Below, piece by piece: positions 55,267-64,000 of a stretch of DNA of 64,000 nucleotides. The stretch's first letter is position 1; every line of letters starts with the position of its first letter. Source of the DNA: Microbacterium profundi (GTDB lineage Bacteria > Actinomycetota > Actinomycetes > Actinomycetales > Microbacteriaceae); NCBI RefSeq assembly GCF_000763375.1, contig NZ_JPSY01000001.1:248001-312000 (forward strand), given 5' to 3'. Below the pieces are notes generated by a model. The model was not told where the DNA came from, made no database searches, and was given only the letters and a program-made list of their open reading frames with translations. A program made the position numbers and the translations under genes.

Positions 55267-56384
55267 CTGAGCCGACTCACGATGAGCAGTTCCCCGAGGC
55301 ACTCGTCGACGTCACCATCGCCGTGCACACGACCTCTCGCCCGATTCGGCGGGCTGTCTCTTCCATTCTCACTCACACGTCGTCGCCGGTGTCCGTCAAC
55401 GTGGTCGCGCACAACGTCGACCCAGAGAAGATCCGTGCGAATCTGGGCGAGTTCGCAGATCACCCCCGCCTCCGCTTGCTTTCGTTGCAAGACGGGATAG
55501 CGTCGCCCGCCGGCCCCATGAATCTAGGGTTCGATCACTCCACTGCACCGTTCGTCTCGCTTCTCGGCTCCGACGACGAATTCGCTCCTGGGGCGCTGGA
55601 TTCTTGGCTCGCCGTGCAAGCGGAAACAGGCGCGACTACCGTGATCCCGAAGGTCATCATCATCGGACGACCGATGAACCCCTTGCCGCCGCTGCGTGGC
55701 GGCCGACGCACCCGGCGGCTCAACGCTGACCGGGATCGCCTCAGCTATCGAACCGCTCCGCTGGGACTGATCGACCGAAGGCGCTTCAATCGGCTGCGGT
55801 TCGCTGAAGGGCTTGCTTCTGGTGAGGACATCGCCTATTCCGCAGAGCTGTGGTTCACCGGCAGTGAAATCGCAGTGGACCTCGAGGGGCCTGCCTATCT
55901 ATGTCACGAGGACGCGGTCGATCGTGTGACCTCTGCACCGCGCGCGGTGGCGGAAGACTTCGCCTTCGTCGATGCGATCGAAGCTGCGCCGTGGTTCAGC
56001 ACGATGAGGCGGTCGGACCGAGTCGCGCTCATCGTGAAGATACTTCGCATCCATTTCCTCGATGCGGTCGCCACACGGGCATTGAGTGATGAAGGGCTTG
56101 GTCCGCATCAGTCGGCTCTGCAGGAGGTGTTCGACCGGCTGCGTCGGATGGCACCAGGCGCACCGGCTCTGCTTTCACGCGTGGACCACCGTATCCTTCA
56201 GGAAGCATTCTCGGAGAAGCCGTCGCCAGAACGCATCCAGATTCTCGCTCACGACCGGTGGAACCAGCGATCGTTCGGTGCGCTCCTCACACCGAATCCG
56301 ATCCGCTCGCTCCATCGACACGCCATGATCAGGCTGTTCAATGCGGCCAACCGGACCAGCAAACTGGACCAGTCGCCGCTTTGA
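55263..56384 (+). CDS. GT2-like glycosyltransferase, tandem paralogue 3
   Basis: The 373-residue protein is very similar to paralogue 2: VDVTIAVHTTSRPIRRAVSS, VVAHNVDPEKIRANLGEFAD, SPAGPMNLGFDHSTAPFVSL, GSDDEFAPGALDSWL, EGLASGEDIAYSAELWFTG. The closeness of copies 2 and 3 suggests recent tandem duplication. It converges on the ABC flippase gene, seven bases away. It probably extends the same glycan as its neighbours with a different linkage or residue. Confidence 0.82.
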   Translation: MTEPTHDEQFPEALVDVTIAVHTTSRPIRRAVSSILTHTSSPVSVNVVAHNVDPEKIRANLGEFADHPRLRLLSLQDGIASPAGPMNLGFDHSTAPFVSLLGSDDEFAPGALDSWLAVQAETGATTVIPKVIIIGRPMNPLPPLRGGRRTRRLNADRDRLSYRTAPLGLIDRRRFNRLRFAEGLASGEDIAYSAELWFTGSEIAVDLEGPAYLCHEDAVDRVTSAPRAVAEDFAFVDAIEAAPWFSTMRRSDRVALIVKILRIHFLDAVATRALSDEGLGPHQSALQEVFDRLRRMAPGAPALLSRVDHRILQEAFSEKPSPERIQILAHDRWNQRSFGALLTPNPIRSLHRHAMIRLFNAANRTSKLDQSPL

Positions 56385-56391
56385 ATCCCGG

Positions 56392-58194
56392 TCAGATGTT
56401 GTCGCGGAGCTCGCCGCCCAGCCCTGCGAGCAGAACCTGCTCGGCAAAGGCAGGAAGCGTAGACGCCACCTCTCGGAAAGTTCCCTGCGCAGCGATGACC
56501 CCGTCATCCATGTAGCAGATGCGATCGTATTCCTTGATGGTCGAGAGCCTGTGCGCCACGGAAATCAGTGTGACTTCGCCCTGCAGCGCACGAATTGCCT
56601 TGGTGACCTCATCTTCAGTCTTCGTATCCAGAGAGCTCGTCGCCTCGTCAAGAACCAGAACCAGCGGATCCGTATAAAGAGCGCGCGCGATTCCAAGGCG
56701 CTGCTGTTGACCGCCGGAGAGTGAGACGCCGCGCTCACCGATCCGCTCGTCTATGCCACCCGCGCGGGATTCGATCAACGATCCCAGCTGTGCGCGCTTC
56801 AGCGCCGACACAACGCGGTCGCGATCGATCTCGTCAGTCCAGGTGAGCGCAACGTTCTGAGCGATCGTGGCGTCGAAGAGCGCGACTTTCTGCGGTACGT
56901 AGCCCACCCGACCGCGCCACTGACGCAGCACGGTGGGGAGCGGGTCGCCGTCGATCGCGATCTCCCCGGACGTCGCCTGGCTGAGACCGAGAAGTAGATC
57001 GATAAGAGTGGACTTTCCCGCGCCGGATGGGCCGACGATACCGACGGAGCTTCCAAGAGGGATCGACAACGACAGACCTCGAATGACGTCCTCATCCGCC
57101 TTGGGATAGCGGAAACGCACGTCTGACAGACGCAGTTCACGCGGGCTCTCGTCCAGCTGAGCCGTGTCAGCCGGAGTCTGGGAGACCTTCATATCGTCTT
57201 CCGCGGCCTTCAGATCACCGATGACATCGGTCGCAGACGGAATGCTCGCAACACCCTGCACGATTCCGCCTTGGATGCCCGTGATCGCGGGAATGAGCCG
57301 GAAGCCGGTTGCCGCGAACAGGGCGACAGAGGAGAGCGCTGCAGTGATCCCGCCCTGTGCGAACGCGGCACCACCGATGATGAGGACACCACCGATCAAT
57401 GCGGCTTCGAAGGCGAAGCCCGGGATCACGCCGAGGAATGACGAGTTCGCCCTCGCCCGTACCGAGTGCTTGCGATTATCCGCAACCAGGTTCGAGACGT
57501 CGTCGAGTCGATTGCGCAGGCTGAGCTCCTTGAGCGCCTCCATCATCTCAGTCATCAGAATCGCCACGCGATAGCTGTAGTTGCGGTTGACCAGTGCCGC
57601 TTCCAGTGCTCGCCGTGTTACAAAGCGGTGCACGATCAAAGTGACCAGCAGAAGATAGACCAACGCGATGATCGAGGTGACCGGATCGACGACGAAGAGC
57701 ACGACGATGATGAGCACGAAGGTGAACACGGAGCTCGGGATGCGCATGAGCGGCAACAGGAAGCCGGACATGGTGTTGGCGATCCCACCATCAGCGATTC
57801 GCGTGATCTCGGCGACGGTGCGCTTTGAGCGTTCTTCCCAGCTCGAGTTGATGTACGCCTTGAACATCCGATCGCCGATCTCCAACTCGTACTTCGCAAA
57901 GCGACGAGTGGCGAACCAATGCAGGGCGACCGAGAGAACGGACTTGGTGATGATGAGGAGACATGCTCCGAGAGCAAACAGCGGAATCATCTCGGGAGTG
58001 ACCTCGCCGATCACTGGAAGCGTGATGCTGCCGCCGGAGACCGCGGGTCCGATGATCACGGCGAGAAGCGACATCGCGACGACGTCCAGCGCTGTGATCA
58101 GTGTCGTGGCCACCATGTAACCGACGAAGTACCTCTGAGCTCCCAGGGGAAGCAGCGGTAGAAGGTCGCGGAGGACCGGCCAAATCCCCTTCAT
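56392..58194 (-). CDS. ABC exporter half-transporter, PglK-like oligosaccharide flippase
   Basis: The 600-residue protein has a six-helix type IV ABC exporter domain (~1-325) and a nucleotide-binding domain with Walker A GPSGAGKST (388-396), signature LSGGQQ (492-497), Walker B LVLVLDEA (511-518) and the H-loop in ISVAHRLST. The DUF-free N-terminus and the glycan locus point to a flippase for lipid-linked oligosaccharides such as PglK. It overlaps the oxidoreductase gene upstream by ATGA, in an operon with the sugar genes. Confidence 0.88.
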   Translation of the reverse strand: MKGIWPVLRDLLPLLPLGAQRYFVGYMVATTLITALDVVAMSLLAVIIGPAVSGGSITLPVIGEVTPEMIPLFALGACLLIITKSVLSVALHWFATRRFAKYELEIGDRMFKAYINSSWEERSKRTVAEITRIADGGIANTMSGFLLPLMRIPSSVFTFVLIIVVLFVVDPVTSIIALVYLLLVTLIVHRFVTRRALEAALVNRNYSYRVAILMTEMMEALKELSLRNRLDDVSNLVADNRKHSVRARANSSFLGVIPGFAFEAALIGGVLIIGGAAFAQGGITAALSSVALFAATGFRLIPAITGIQGGIVQGVASIPSATDVIGDLKAAEDDMKVSQTPADTAQLDESPRELRLSDVRFRYPKADEDVIRGLSLSIPLGSSVGIVGPSGAGKSTLIDLLLGLSQATSGEIAIDGDPLPTVLRQWRGRVGYVPQKVALFDATIAQNVALTWTDEIDRDRVVSALKRAQLGSLIESRAGGIDERIGERGVSLSGGQQQRLGIARALYTDPLVLVLDEATSSLDTKTEDEVTKAIRALQGEVTLISVAHRLSTIKEYDRICYMDDGVIAAQGTFREVASTLPAFAEQVLLAGLGGELRDNI

Positions 58195-59192
58195 CGCTGC
58201 GGCGCCTGGAATGTCGTCGACTGACCAGTGTCAGCCGACGACAGCGCACCCTCCACGACTGTGAGAGTTCGCAAGCCCTGCTCCATCGTGACGACGTCGC
58301 TCGGCAGACCAAGGACGGCATCGCGGAATGCCTCGTGTTCGACGCGCAGCGGCTCGCGCTTGGCGAAGGAATAGCGCGTGATGTCTCCCTCGGACACGCC
58401 ACGGAACGACGAGATCGACTCCCATTCCAGCGGAATGGTGCCGTTCGCGAAGAAGGTGAGGTCTCCCGTCGCCGTGTCTGCGATGAACGTGCCTCGATCG
58501 CCGGTGACGACAGTGACACGCTCCTTCATCGGAGAGAGCCAATTCACGAGATGATTCACGATCACGCCATTCGCGAGGCGTCCGGTCACGGTGATCATGT
58601 CCTCGTACTCGCGGCCGCTCTTGTGCGCGATCTGCGCGAACACGCTGGTGTACTCGCTCTGGGCGACCCAACTCGTCAGGTCGATGTCGTGGGATGCGAG
58701 GTCCTTCGCAACGCCGACATCTGCGATGCGGGCTGGAAATGTGCTCTGACGCCGGGTGGCGATCTGGTAGACCTCGCCGAGTTCGCCCGACTCCAGGCGC
58801 CGTCGCATCTCCTGCAGCGCCGGATTGAAGCGCTCGACGTGCCCGACGGCACCGATCAGGCCCTTCGCGGCGAAGGCAGCCACCATGCGCTGACCTGCTT
58901 CGATGCTGTGCGCAATGGGCTTCTCGACCAGAGTGTGGACACCGGCCTCAGCGAGCTTCAACGCCGCATCCTCGTGGAACGCGGTCGGAACGGCGACCAC
59001 AGCGATGTCGATGCCTGCATCGATCAGCGCCTCGATGTTCGCAAGGATGGGAAGCTTGCCGGCAACGTTGTGCGGGTCGCCGCCAGGATCGGCGATCGCC
59101 ACCAGATCCACACCCTCGACCTCGCGGATGACGCGGGCGTGGTGACGCCCCATCATGCCCACGCCCAGCAGGCCCACGCGCAGATCAGCCAT
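58191..59192 (-). CDS. Gfo/Idh/MocA oxidoreductase, WbpB/WlbA-like
   Basis: The 333-residue protein has the Rossmann motif LLGVGMMGRHH (8-18), the conserved EKPIAHS (90-96) and the DVGVAKDLASHDIDL stretch, which places the catalytic-type Asp/His pair (D-x-x-x-H-D). WlbA/WbpB enzymes oxidise C3 of UDP-GlcNAcA to a 3-keto sugar that an aminotransferase then uses. The aminotransferase and acetyltransferase genes adjoin. Activity is inferred from family and context. Confidence 0.88.
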   Translation of the reverse strand: MADLRVGLLGVGMMGRHHARVIREVEGVDLVAIADPGGDPHNVAGKLPILANIEALIDAGIDIAVVAVPTAFHEDAALKLAEAGVHTLVEKPIAHSIEAGQRMVAAFAAKGLIGAVGHVERFNPALQEMRRRLESGELGEVYQIATRRQSTFPARIADVGVAKDLASHDIDLTSWVAQSEYTSVFAQIAHKSGREYEDMITVTGRLANGVIVNHLVNWLSPMKERVTVVTGDRGTFIADTATGDLTFFANGTIPLEWESISSFRGVSEGDITRYSFAKREPLRVEHEAFRDAVLGLPSDVVTMEQGLRTLTVVEGALSSADTGQSTTFQAPQR

Positions 59193-60289
59193 CAGGCGCC
59201 GGCTCCTGCAACGGTGTTGACCGCTTCGACGATGCGGTCGAGGTCGTCCTGGGACAGCGACGGGTGCACCGGGAGTGAAGCGACCTCACGTGCGCCACGT
59301 TCCGTCTCGGGCAGGTCCAGGCCCGGCGCGAACGGCGCCAGCGACGGGAGGCGGTGGTTCGGGATCGGGTAATACACACCCGCACCCACATTGTGCTCGG
59401 TCTTCAACGCCGCCACGAACCCGTCCCGATCCTCCGGAACACGCACCGTGTACTGGTGATACACATGCACCGCACCCTCCGCCACCGGAGGTATGACGAC
59501 ACCGTGCAGGTGCGCGTCCAGGAAAGCCGCATTCGCCTGACGCGTCTTCGTCCACGCGTCGACCTTCGTCAACTGCACACGCCCGATCGCCGCATGGATA
59601 TCGGTCATCCGGGCATTGAAGCCGATGATCTCGTTCTCGTACTGGCGCTCCATGCCCTGGTTGCGCAGCAACCGCAGGCGGCGGGCGATCTGCTCATTCG
59701 CGGCCGTCACCATCCCGCCCTCACCACTGGTCATGTTCTTCGTCGGATACAGGCTGAACATCGCGAACTCACCGAACGAACCCACCGGACGGCCATCGAG
59801 TGCCGCCCCGTGCGCCTGCGCCGCATCCTCATACAACGCCACACCCCGCGCCGCAGCCAGAACCTCCAACTCCCGCATCCTGGCCGGGTGCCCATACAGG
59901 TGCACCGGAAGGATGCCCTTGGTCTTCGGCGTGATCGCCGCGGCGACCGCTTCGGGGTCGAGAGAGAACGTGTCCGGCTCGATGTCGACGAACACCGGCG
60001 TCGCACCCGTGAGCGCAACCGAGTTCCCCGTCGCCGCGAACGTGAACGACGGCACGATGACCTCATCGCCCGGGCCGACACCAGCAGCGAGCAGCCCCAG
60101 GTGCAGACCTGCCGTGCCCGAATTCACGGCGACCGACGGCCGACCAGGCACGAAGTGCGCCGAGAACTCCTGCTCGAACGCCGCGACCTCCGGCCCCTGA
60201 GCGACCATGCCGCTGCGCAGAACGCGGTCGACCGCCTCGCGCTCCTCATCACCGATGATCGGCTTCGCCGGGGGAATGAACTCGCTCAC
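59192..60289 (-). CDS. DegT/DnrJ/EryC1 sugar aminotransferase, WbpE-like
   Basis: The 365-residue PLP enzyme has VNSGTAGLHLGLLA (~55-68), VIVPSFTFAATGNSVALTGA, EDAAQAHGA (154-162) and the PLP lysine K184 in LYPTKNMTSGEGG. With the WbpB-like gene it would convert a 3-keto UDP-sugar to the 3-amino sugar. It overlaps the acetyltransferase gene upstream by ATGA and touches the oxidoreductase start (TGATG). Other 3- or 4-aminations are possible. Confidence 0.92.
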   Translation of the reverse strand: MSEFIPPAKPIIGDEEREAVDRVLRSGMVAQGPEVAAFEQEFSAHFVPGRPSVAVNSGTAGLHLGLLAAGVGPGDEVIVPSFTFAATGNSVALTGATPVFVDIEPDTFSLDPEAVAAAITPKTKGILPVHLYGHPARMRELEVLAAARGVALYEDAAQAHGAALDGRPVGSFGEFAMFSLYPTKNMTSGEGGMVTAANEQIARRLRLLRNQGMERQYENEIIGFNARMTDIHAAIGRVQLTKVDAWTKTRQANAAFLDAHLHGVVIPPVAEGAVHVYHQYTVRVPEDRDGFVAALKTEHNVGAGVYYPIPNHRLPSLAPFAPGLDLPETERGAREVASLPVHPSLSQDDLDRIVEAVNTVAGAGA

Positions 60290-60897
60290 ACAGACTCCTT
60301 GATCAATATTCCATCAGTCTCAACAAAACGCGCACCCGTCGAAGGACACACCCACGTGTTGTCGTCATCACCGGCTGTCAACGGCACACCGGACTCGCCC
60401 ACCCAGCCGATACGCCGCGCCGGTACACCGGCGACCAACGCATAAGCCGGGACATCTTTCACCACGACCGCGCCAGCAGCCACCGTCGCCCAGGCACCGA
60501 TCGTCACCGGGGCGACACATGTCGCACGCGCACCGATCGCCGCGCCACGCCCGATCGTCACGCCGACCGGTTCCCAATCATGCGCACTCTTGAGCGAACC
60601 ATCTTCATTGATCGCGCGCGGATACGTGTCATTCGTGAGGACCACAGCCGGGCCGATGAAGACGCCATCGGCAAGCTTCGCCGGCTCATAGACGAGCGCG
60701 TAATTCTGCACTTTGCAGTTGTCACCCATGACAACTCCAGTACCCACATAGGCACCACGCCCGACGATGCAGTTCTCACCCATCGAGACGCCCTCACGGA
60801 CCTGTGCAAGATGCCAGATCGAACTTCCCGAACCGATCGTGGCTTCAGGTGAGACATCGGCCGAATCTACGATTCGCACACCAGCCGGTGAGGCCAT
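60286..60897 (-). CDS. Left-handed beta-helix N-acetyltransferase, WbpD-like
   Basis: The 203-residue protein starts at ATG 60897, with GAGGAG seven bases upstream. It has hexapeptide repeats (IGSGSSIWHLAQVREGVSMG, CIVGRGAYVGTGVVMG, VTIGRGAAIGARATCV, VAPVTIGAWATVAAGA), the conserved FIGPAVVLTNDTYPRA loop with Asp/Tyr, and AGVPARRIGWVGESG. WbpD acetylates the 3-amino group of UDP-GlcNAc(3NH2)A. It is first in the minus-strand operon acetyltransferase-aminotransferase-oxidoreductase-flippase. Confidence 0.92.
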   Translation of the reverse strand: MASPAGVRIVDSADVSPEATIGSGSSIWHLAQVREGVSMGENCIVGRGAYVGTGVVMGDNCKVQNYALVYEPAKLADGVFIGPAVVLTNDTYPRAINEDGSLKSAHDWEPVGVTIGRGAAIGARATCVAPVTIGAWATVAAGAVVVKDVPAYALVAGVPARRIGWVGESGVPLTAGDDDNTWVCPSTGARFVETDGILIKESV

Positions 60898-60977
60898 ACG
60901 GGATCTCCTCGCAGTGTCAGAAAAGGGGCTACGCCATCCTATCCGCTCCCTCAACGGTTTCCTGAGAGGATGGAACA

Positions 60978-61664
60978 GTGACCAACCCCGCAACCTCCGA
61001 CACCCACACGTGGATCGTCGTTCCGCTGTATAACGAGGCCACGGTGATCGCCGGCGTGATCGCGGGGCTACTGCCCCGGTTCCCGAACGTGGTGTGCATC
61101 GACGACGGTTCGACGGACGGCTCCGCTGACGTCGCTCGCCGCGCCGGTGCCCATATCGTCGAGCACCCGATCAATCTCGGACAGGGTGCCGCTCTGCAGA
61201 CAGGCATCGACTACGCCCTCTCTCGCCTCGGATGCGAGTACATAGTGACGTTCGACGCCGACGGACAGCATCGAGTGGAAGATGCCGCAGGCATGGTCGC
61301 GATCGCCCGTGAGAGCAATGCGGCTATCGTGTTCGGATCGAGATTCCTCGATGACCGCACGAGGCCTGGGTGGATGAAGCACGTCATCCTCAAGACCGCG
61401 GTATGGGTGACCAATCTCACCACCAGCGTCAAACTCACCGACGCGCACAATGGGCTGCGCGTCATCCGACGCGATGCCGCGACGCACATCCAGTTGAAGC
61501 AGGATCGCATGGCTCACGCCACCGAGATCGTGCTCCAGCTCGGAGACACCGGGCTCCCATGGACTGAATATCCGGTCGAGCTCCTCTACACCGACTATTC
61601 GAAATCGAAGGGCCAATCGGTGCTCAATGCAGTCAACATCCTCGTAGACCTGGTCATCCGGTGA
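60978..61664 (+). CDS. GT2 glycosyltransferase, polyprenyl-phosphate sugar synthase-like (DPM1/GtrB type)
   Basis: The 228-residue GT-A enzyme has WIVVPLYNEATVIAGVIAGL, VVCIDDGSTDGS (~38-49), NLGQGAALQTGIDYAL and the metal-binding DXD in TFDADGQHR (~92-100). A R-F-x-D region (GSRFLDDRTRPGW) follows. There is no C-terminal transmembrane pair; the following DUF2304 protein may supply the membrane part. The GTG start is at 60978, with GAGAGGA upstream. It probably makes a polyprenyl-phosphate hexose used as a donor outside the membrane. Confidence 0.88.
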   Translation: MTNPATSDTHTWIVVPLYNEATVIAGVIAGLLPRFPNVVCIDDGSTDGSADVARRAGAHIVEHPINLGQGAALQTGIDYALSRLGCEYIVTFDADGQHRVEDAAGMVAIARESNAAIVFGSRFLDDRTRPGWMKHVILKTAVWVTNLTTSVKLTDAHNGLRVIRRDAATHIQLKQDRMAHATEIVLQLGDTGLPWTEYPVELLYTDYSKSKGQSVLNAVNILVDLVIR

Positions 61665-62044
61665 ACGCCATGTGGATCCAGATCGTTCTCATCGCCGCTG
61701 TCATCATCATCGGCGCCGTCTTCATGCGTCGCACCGGTGCGGACAGCCACTTGGCCATCCGCCGTCTGCTCTACGGGGCATTCGTGTTGGTCGCAATCCT
61801 CTCGATCCTGTTTCCGCAGTGGCTGACGTGGGTGGCGAATCTCGTCGGGGTGGGGCGAGGCACTGATCTGCTGCTGTATGCGCTCGTGCTGATGTTCCTC
61901 GTCTTCGTCTACACGCAGTCGCGACGAAATGCGGCTCAGCAGCGTCGCCTCACGCTTCTCGCACGTAGGCTCGCTTTGCTCCAGGCCTCGACCGATGAGG
62001 ACGCGGATTCGGCCGGGAACGCGCATCCCCGCGACGACGCCTAG
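61661..62044 (+). CDS. DUF2304 membrane protein
   Basis: The 127-residue protein has three hydrophobic helices (~4-23, 34-52, 66-86) and a basic/acidic cytosolic tail. The start codon overlaps the GT2 stop (GTGA). DUF2304 proteins commonly follow small DPM1-like glycosyltransferases and are thought to anchor or partner them. It ends in a four-base overlap with the convergent large membrane protein gene. Confidence 0.87.
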   Translation: MNAMWIQIVLIAAVIIIGAVFMRRTGADSHLAIRRLLYGAFVLVAILSILFPQWLTWVANLVGVGRGTDLLLYALVLMFLVFVYTQSRRNAAQQRRLTLLARRLALLQASTDEDADSAGNAHPRDDA

Positions 62045-64000
62045 TCGCAGGCGGTGATCCGCCAGAGACTCGCGTCTCCCTGCGTCTCAATCTCCTCGAA
62101 GCCCGGCTGATCATCGAAGTCGGTCATCCCAGGCATCAGGTATTCACCTGGACCGGTGCCGCCGATGCCGAAGTCGAGCACATACGCGGGCTGACCGTAT
62201 GCGGCAAGCGCCTTGCATACCGCCGCGTCCTCGCCGGCATCGCGCAGGTCAGTCGCGATGGTGTCCCACGCGGTCGACTGCGGCGGCGACCAGGTGCGCG
62301 GGACGATGTCGCGCTCACCCAGCACGAAGGCGAAGGCGGCGCCCGTTGACGGATTGGCGATGAGCAGAGCATCCTCGGGCACCAACCCGGGCAGTCGTCT
62401 CAGGAGTTCGTACTCGTCAGCGGACAGGTAGCTGCGATCGTTCATCGTGTATCGCGATTGTTCGTCGGTCTCTGCGGCGACCCGCAGCAGGATGACGGGG
62501 CTCACGGCCACGCTCACAGCCCCGGTGATGGCGATGACTGCCATGGCTGCGAGTGCCAGTGCCGGTCGACGCCGTGTCGCGACGTCGGTCGTGGCAGCAA
62601 TCGTCGCGACTCTGCGGACGATGGCCGCAAGTCCGATGGCCGCAAGTGGGACGACGATAATCGGCACGATCGCCGCGAGGCGGAATGAGTCGCCGTACCA
62701 AGGACCGGTCAGCAGTCGCTTGATCACGCGGAGGTCGGTGCTGACGCTGATGATGTAGAGCATCGACGCACCCACCCAGGCGATGGCGACCCAGCGCAAA
62801 CGGCTCCCGCGGACAGCCAGCACCAGACCCACGAGAAGCAGCACACTCATGCCGATGGCAGGAGGAAGCAGCGAGTGGCTGTTGAGCAGGACATCGGCGG
62901 CCGCAGCCAGCGGGCTACGGTACGCCCTCCAGAGCACGGCACCGGCCAGGTACACCAGTACGACCCAGACGACAGCGACTGCGATCCATCCGACGATGAT
63001 GGTCGCCACGATCCATGCACGTCCACGTGCCGTCGCGCGCCGTCGCGCAGCATAGAGCGCCCCGGTGACCCACAACATCACGAGCACCGCCCAGACCAGA
63101 ACGGATGACGGCTGTGACAGCGTGGTCGCCACCACGGTGAAGATCGCGGCGACTCCGGTGCCCGCACTCACTCGGATCCGGTCAGCGCCGCGAACGCCGG
63201 CCCACGACCGCACCGTCATGATCGTCAGTGCGACTGCGGTGGGAACGATCGCGACCGAGAGGGCATAGGGATAGAGCACGCCCCACTCGAACATGAGCTG
63301 GGGAAATGCCATCAGGGCGGCCGAGAGTGCGGCAGCCAAAGCAGTGATGAGCGCGTCGCCTCGGCTGATCACACGTGCCAGAAATGCGATGCCCAGCGGC
63401 CAGATGACGGCGGCGATCACGAGCGCCACGACATTGGCCGCGACCGGGATCAGCTCGGTGTCCAGCGCCACGAGGGAGGCAACGGCGTGCCAGGCGGAAG
63501 GGTAGAACGTGCTGCCGCTGATCACTCCCGTGAGATCCAACGAGGATGCGGAACCTGTTTCGGCTATCCACCGCAGCGCGTTGAGGTGGAAAACTGCGTC
63601 GTTCGTCTGCGAGATCGCCGTCGGCAGCCCGATGTACGTCAGTAAGCGCGCCGCATTTAGGCCAACACCGACTACAAGGCCGGCGACCAGCAATGTCATG
63701 GATGCCGCGTGCGGGGGCCGCCGCAGCGCCCTCCAGCGGCTGCGCCCGACGAGCAGCGACGCACCCCATACGACTGCGCCGGTGATGAGGACGGCGATTC
63801 CGACGCTGAGATGCCCCCATCGCACGCCGACGTACGAGAACACGATCGCGAGGAGCGAGAGCAACCCGACCGAAACTCCCGGAGCTGCTGCCCAGAGAGC
63901 CAGACCGCGCAGTCGCAGTCCTGTCCCGATCAGCAGTCCCGGCCCGAAGATGACGAGAAGTGCCAGGCCGATCAGCCCGGACTGTGCGATCCAATCGGTG
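62041..64000 (-). CDS. Large polytopic membrane protein (DUF6541-like), start beyond the right edge
   Basis: The frame stays open from the stop at 62041 to base 64000, giving at least ~653 residues; an internal TTG at 63864 is not the true start. About 14 transmembrane helices are visible. A periplasmic-type loop with the TNDAVFHLNALRWIAETG motif (Asp, His) near the N-terminal third recalls GT-C enzymes, and a soluble C-terminal domain contains PxxLLIANPSTGAAFAF. DUF6541 proteins are found in actinobacterial glycan loci. Using a polyprenyl-phosphate donor made by the neighbouring GT2 is a plausible role. Confidence 0.78.
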   Translation of the reverse strand, partial: TDWIAQSGLIGLALLVIFGPGLLIGTGLRLRGLALWAAAPGVSVGLLSLLAIVFSYVGVRWGHLSVGIAVLITGAVVWGASLLVGRSRWRALRRPPHAASMTLLVAGLVVGVGLNAARLLTYIGLPTAISQTNDAVFHLNALRWIAETGSASSLDLTGVISGSTFYPSAWHAVASLVALDTELIPVAANVVALVIAAVIWPLGIAFLARVISRGDALITALAAALSAALMAFPQLMFEWGVLYPYALSVAIVPTAVALTIMTVRSWAGVRGADRIRVSAGTGVAAIFTVVATTLSQPSSVLVWAVLVMLWVTGALYAARRRATARGRAWIVATIIVGWIAVAVVWVVLVYLAGAVLWRAYRSPLAAAADVLLNSHSLLPPAIGMSVLLLVGLVLAVRGSRLRWVAIAWVGASMLYIISVSTDLRVIKRLLTGPWYGDSFRLAAIVPIIVVPLAAIGLAAIVRRVATIAATTDVATRRRPALALAAMAVIAITGAVSVAVSPVILLRVAAETDEQSRYTMNDRSYLSADEYELLRRLPGLVPEDALLIANPSTGAAFAFVLGERDIVPRTWSPPQSTAWDTIATDLRDAGEDAAVCKALAAYGQPAYVLDFGIGGTGPGEYLMPGMTDFDDQPGFEEIETQGDASLWRITACD

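Overview
The window is high-GC chromosomal DNA from an actinomycete, most probably a member of Microbacteriaceae close to Microbacterium. The evidence is the mtrA-mtrB-lpqB block beside comF, hpf and secA, a WhiB regulator, a DUF3499/metallopeptidase-like pair, frequent GTG starts, four-base ATGA/GTGA gene overlaps, and many genes whose only visible start signal is a TANNNT box 4-8 bases before the start codon (leaderless transcription). The species call is inference. No tRNA, rRNA, CRISPR array or phage was seen.

Layout, left half (1-31.6 kb, mostly core genome). A partial alaA-like aminotransferase and secA are followed by a PadR regulator, a coiled-coil Gly-rich protein, hpf, comF and the envelope-stress block lpqB-mtrB-mtrA. 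Next is a tightly overlapped operon (six-pass membrane protein, DUF4129, DUF4350, MoxR ATPase, DUF58). It is separated from its usual partners, SpoIIM-like and RDD proteins, by a fur-katA-aqpZ peroxide/aquaporin cassette. Then come DUF3499, a metallopeptidase homologue without HExxH, a DUF5719-like protein, a 1013-residue glycosyltransferase/membrane protein, whiB with a near-consensus promoter, manA, and two tandem Wzy/WaaL-like polymerases.

Layout, right half (31.6-64 kb, cell-surface polysaccharide locus). It holds galE, a GlfT2-type galactofuranosyltransferase, a GlfT1-like glycosyltransferase, a Thr/Pro-stalk membrane protein, an ECF sigma/anti-sigma-like/lipoprotein operon, the ABC exporter wzm-wzt, UDP-galactopyranose mutase (glf) and a nucleotide-sugar dehydrogenase. 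Seven further glycosyltransferases fall into two paralogous sets: four GT-B-like proteins, and three tandem GT2-like proteins. The set also includes two ordinary GT4 enzymes. An acyltransferase gene is split by an intact IS3-family element that carries a -1 frameshift signal. The end of the locus has a PglK-like ABC flippase, an oxidoreductase/aminotransferase/acetyltransferase trio resembling WbpB-WbpE-WbpD, a polyprenyl-phosphate GT with a DUF2304 partner, and a partial large membrane protein.

How the genes work together (inference). GalE and Glf would make UDP-Galf, GlfT1/GlfT2-like enzymes would build a galactofuranan, and Wzm/Wzt would export it, as in mycobacterial arabinogalactan synthesis. 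The dehydrogenase plus the WbpB/E/D-like genes could make a di-N-acetylated uronic acid sugar. Wzy-like proteins, the ABC flippase and the acyltransferase(s) would finish one or more strain-variable polymers. The paralogous glycosyltransferases, the IS insertion and an acyltransferase remnant directly behind glf show that this part of the locus is under diversification.
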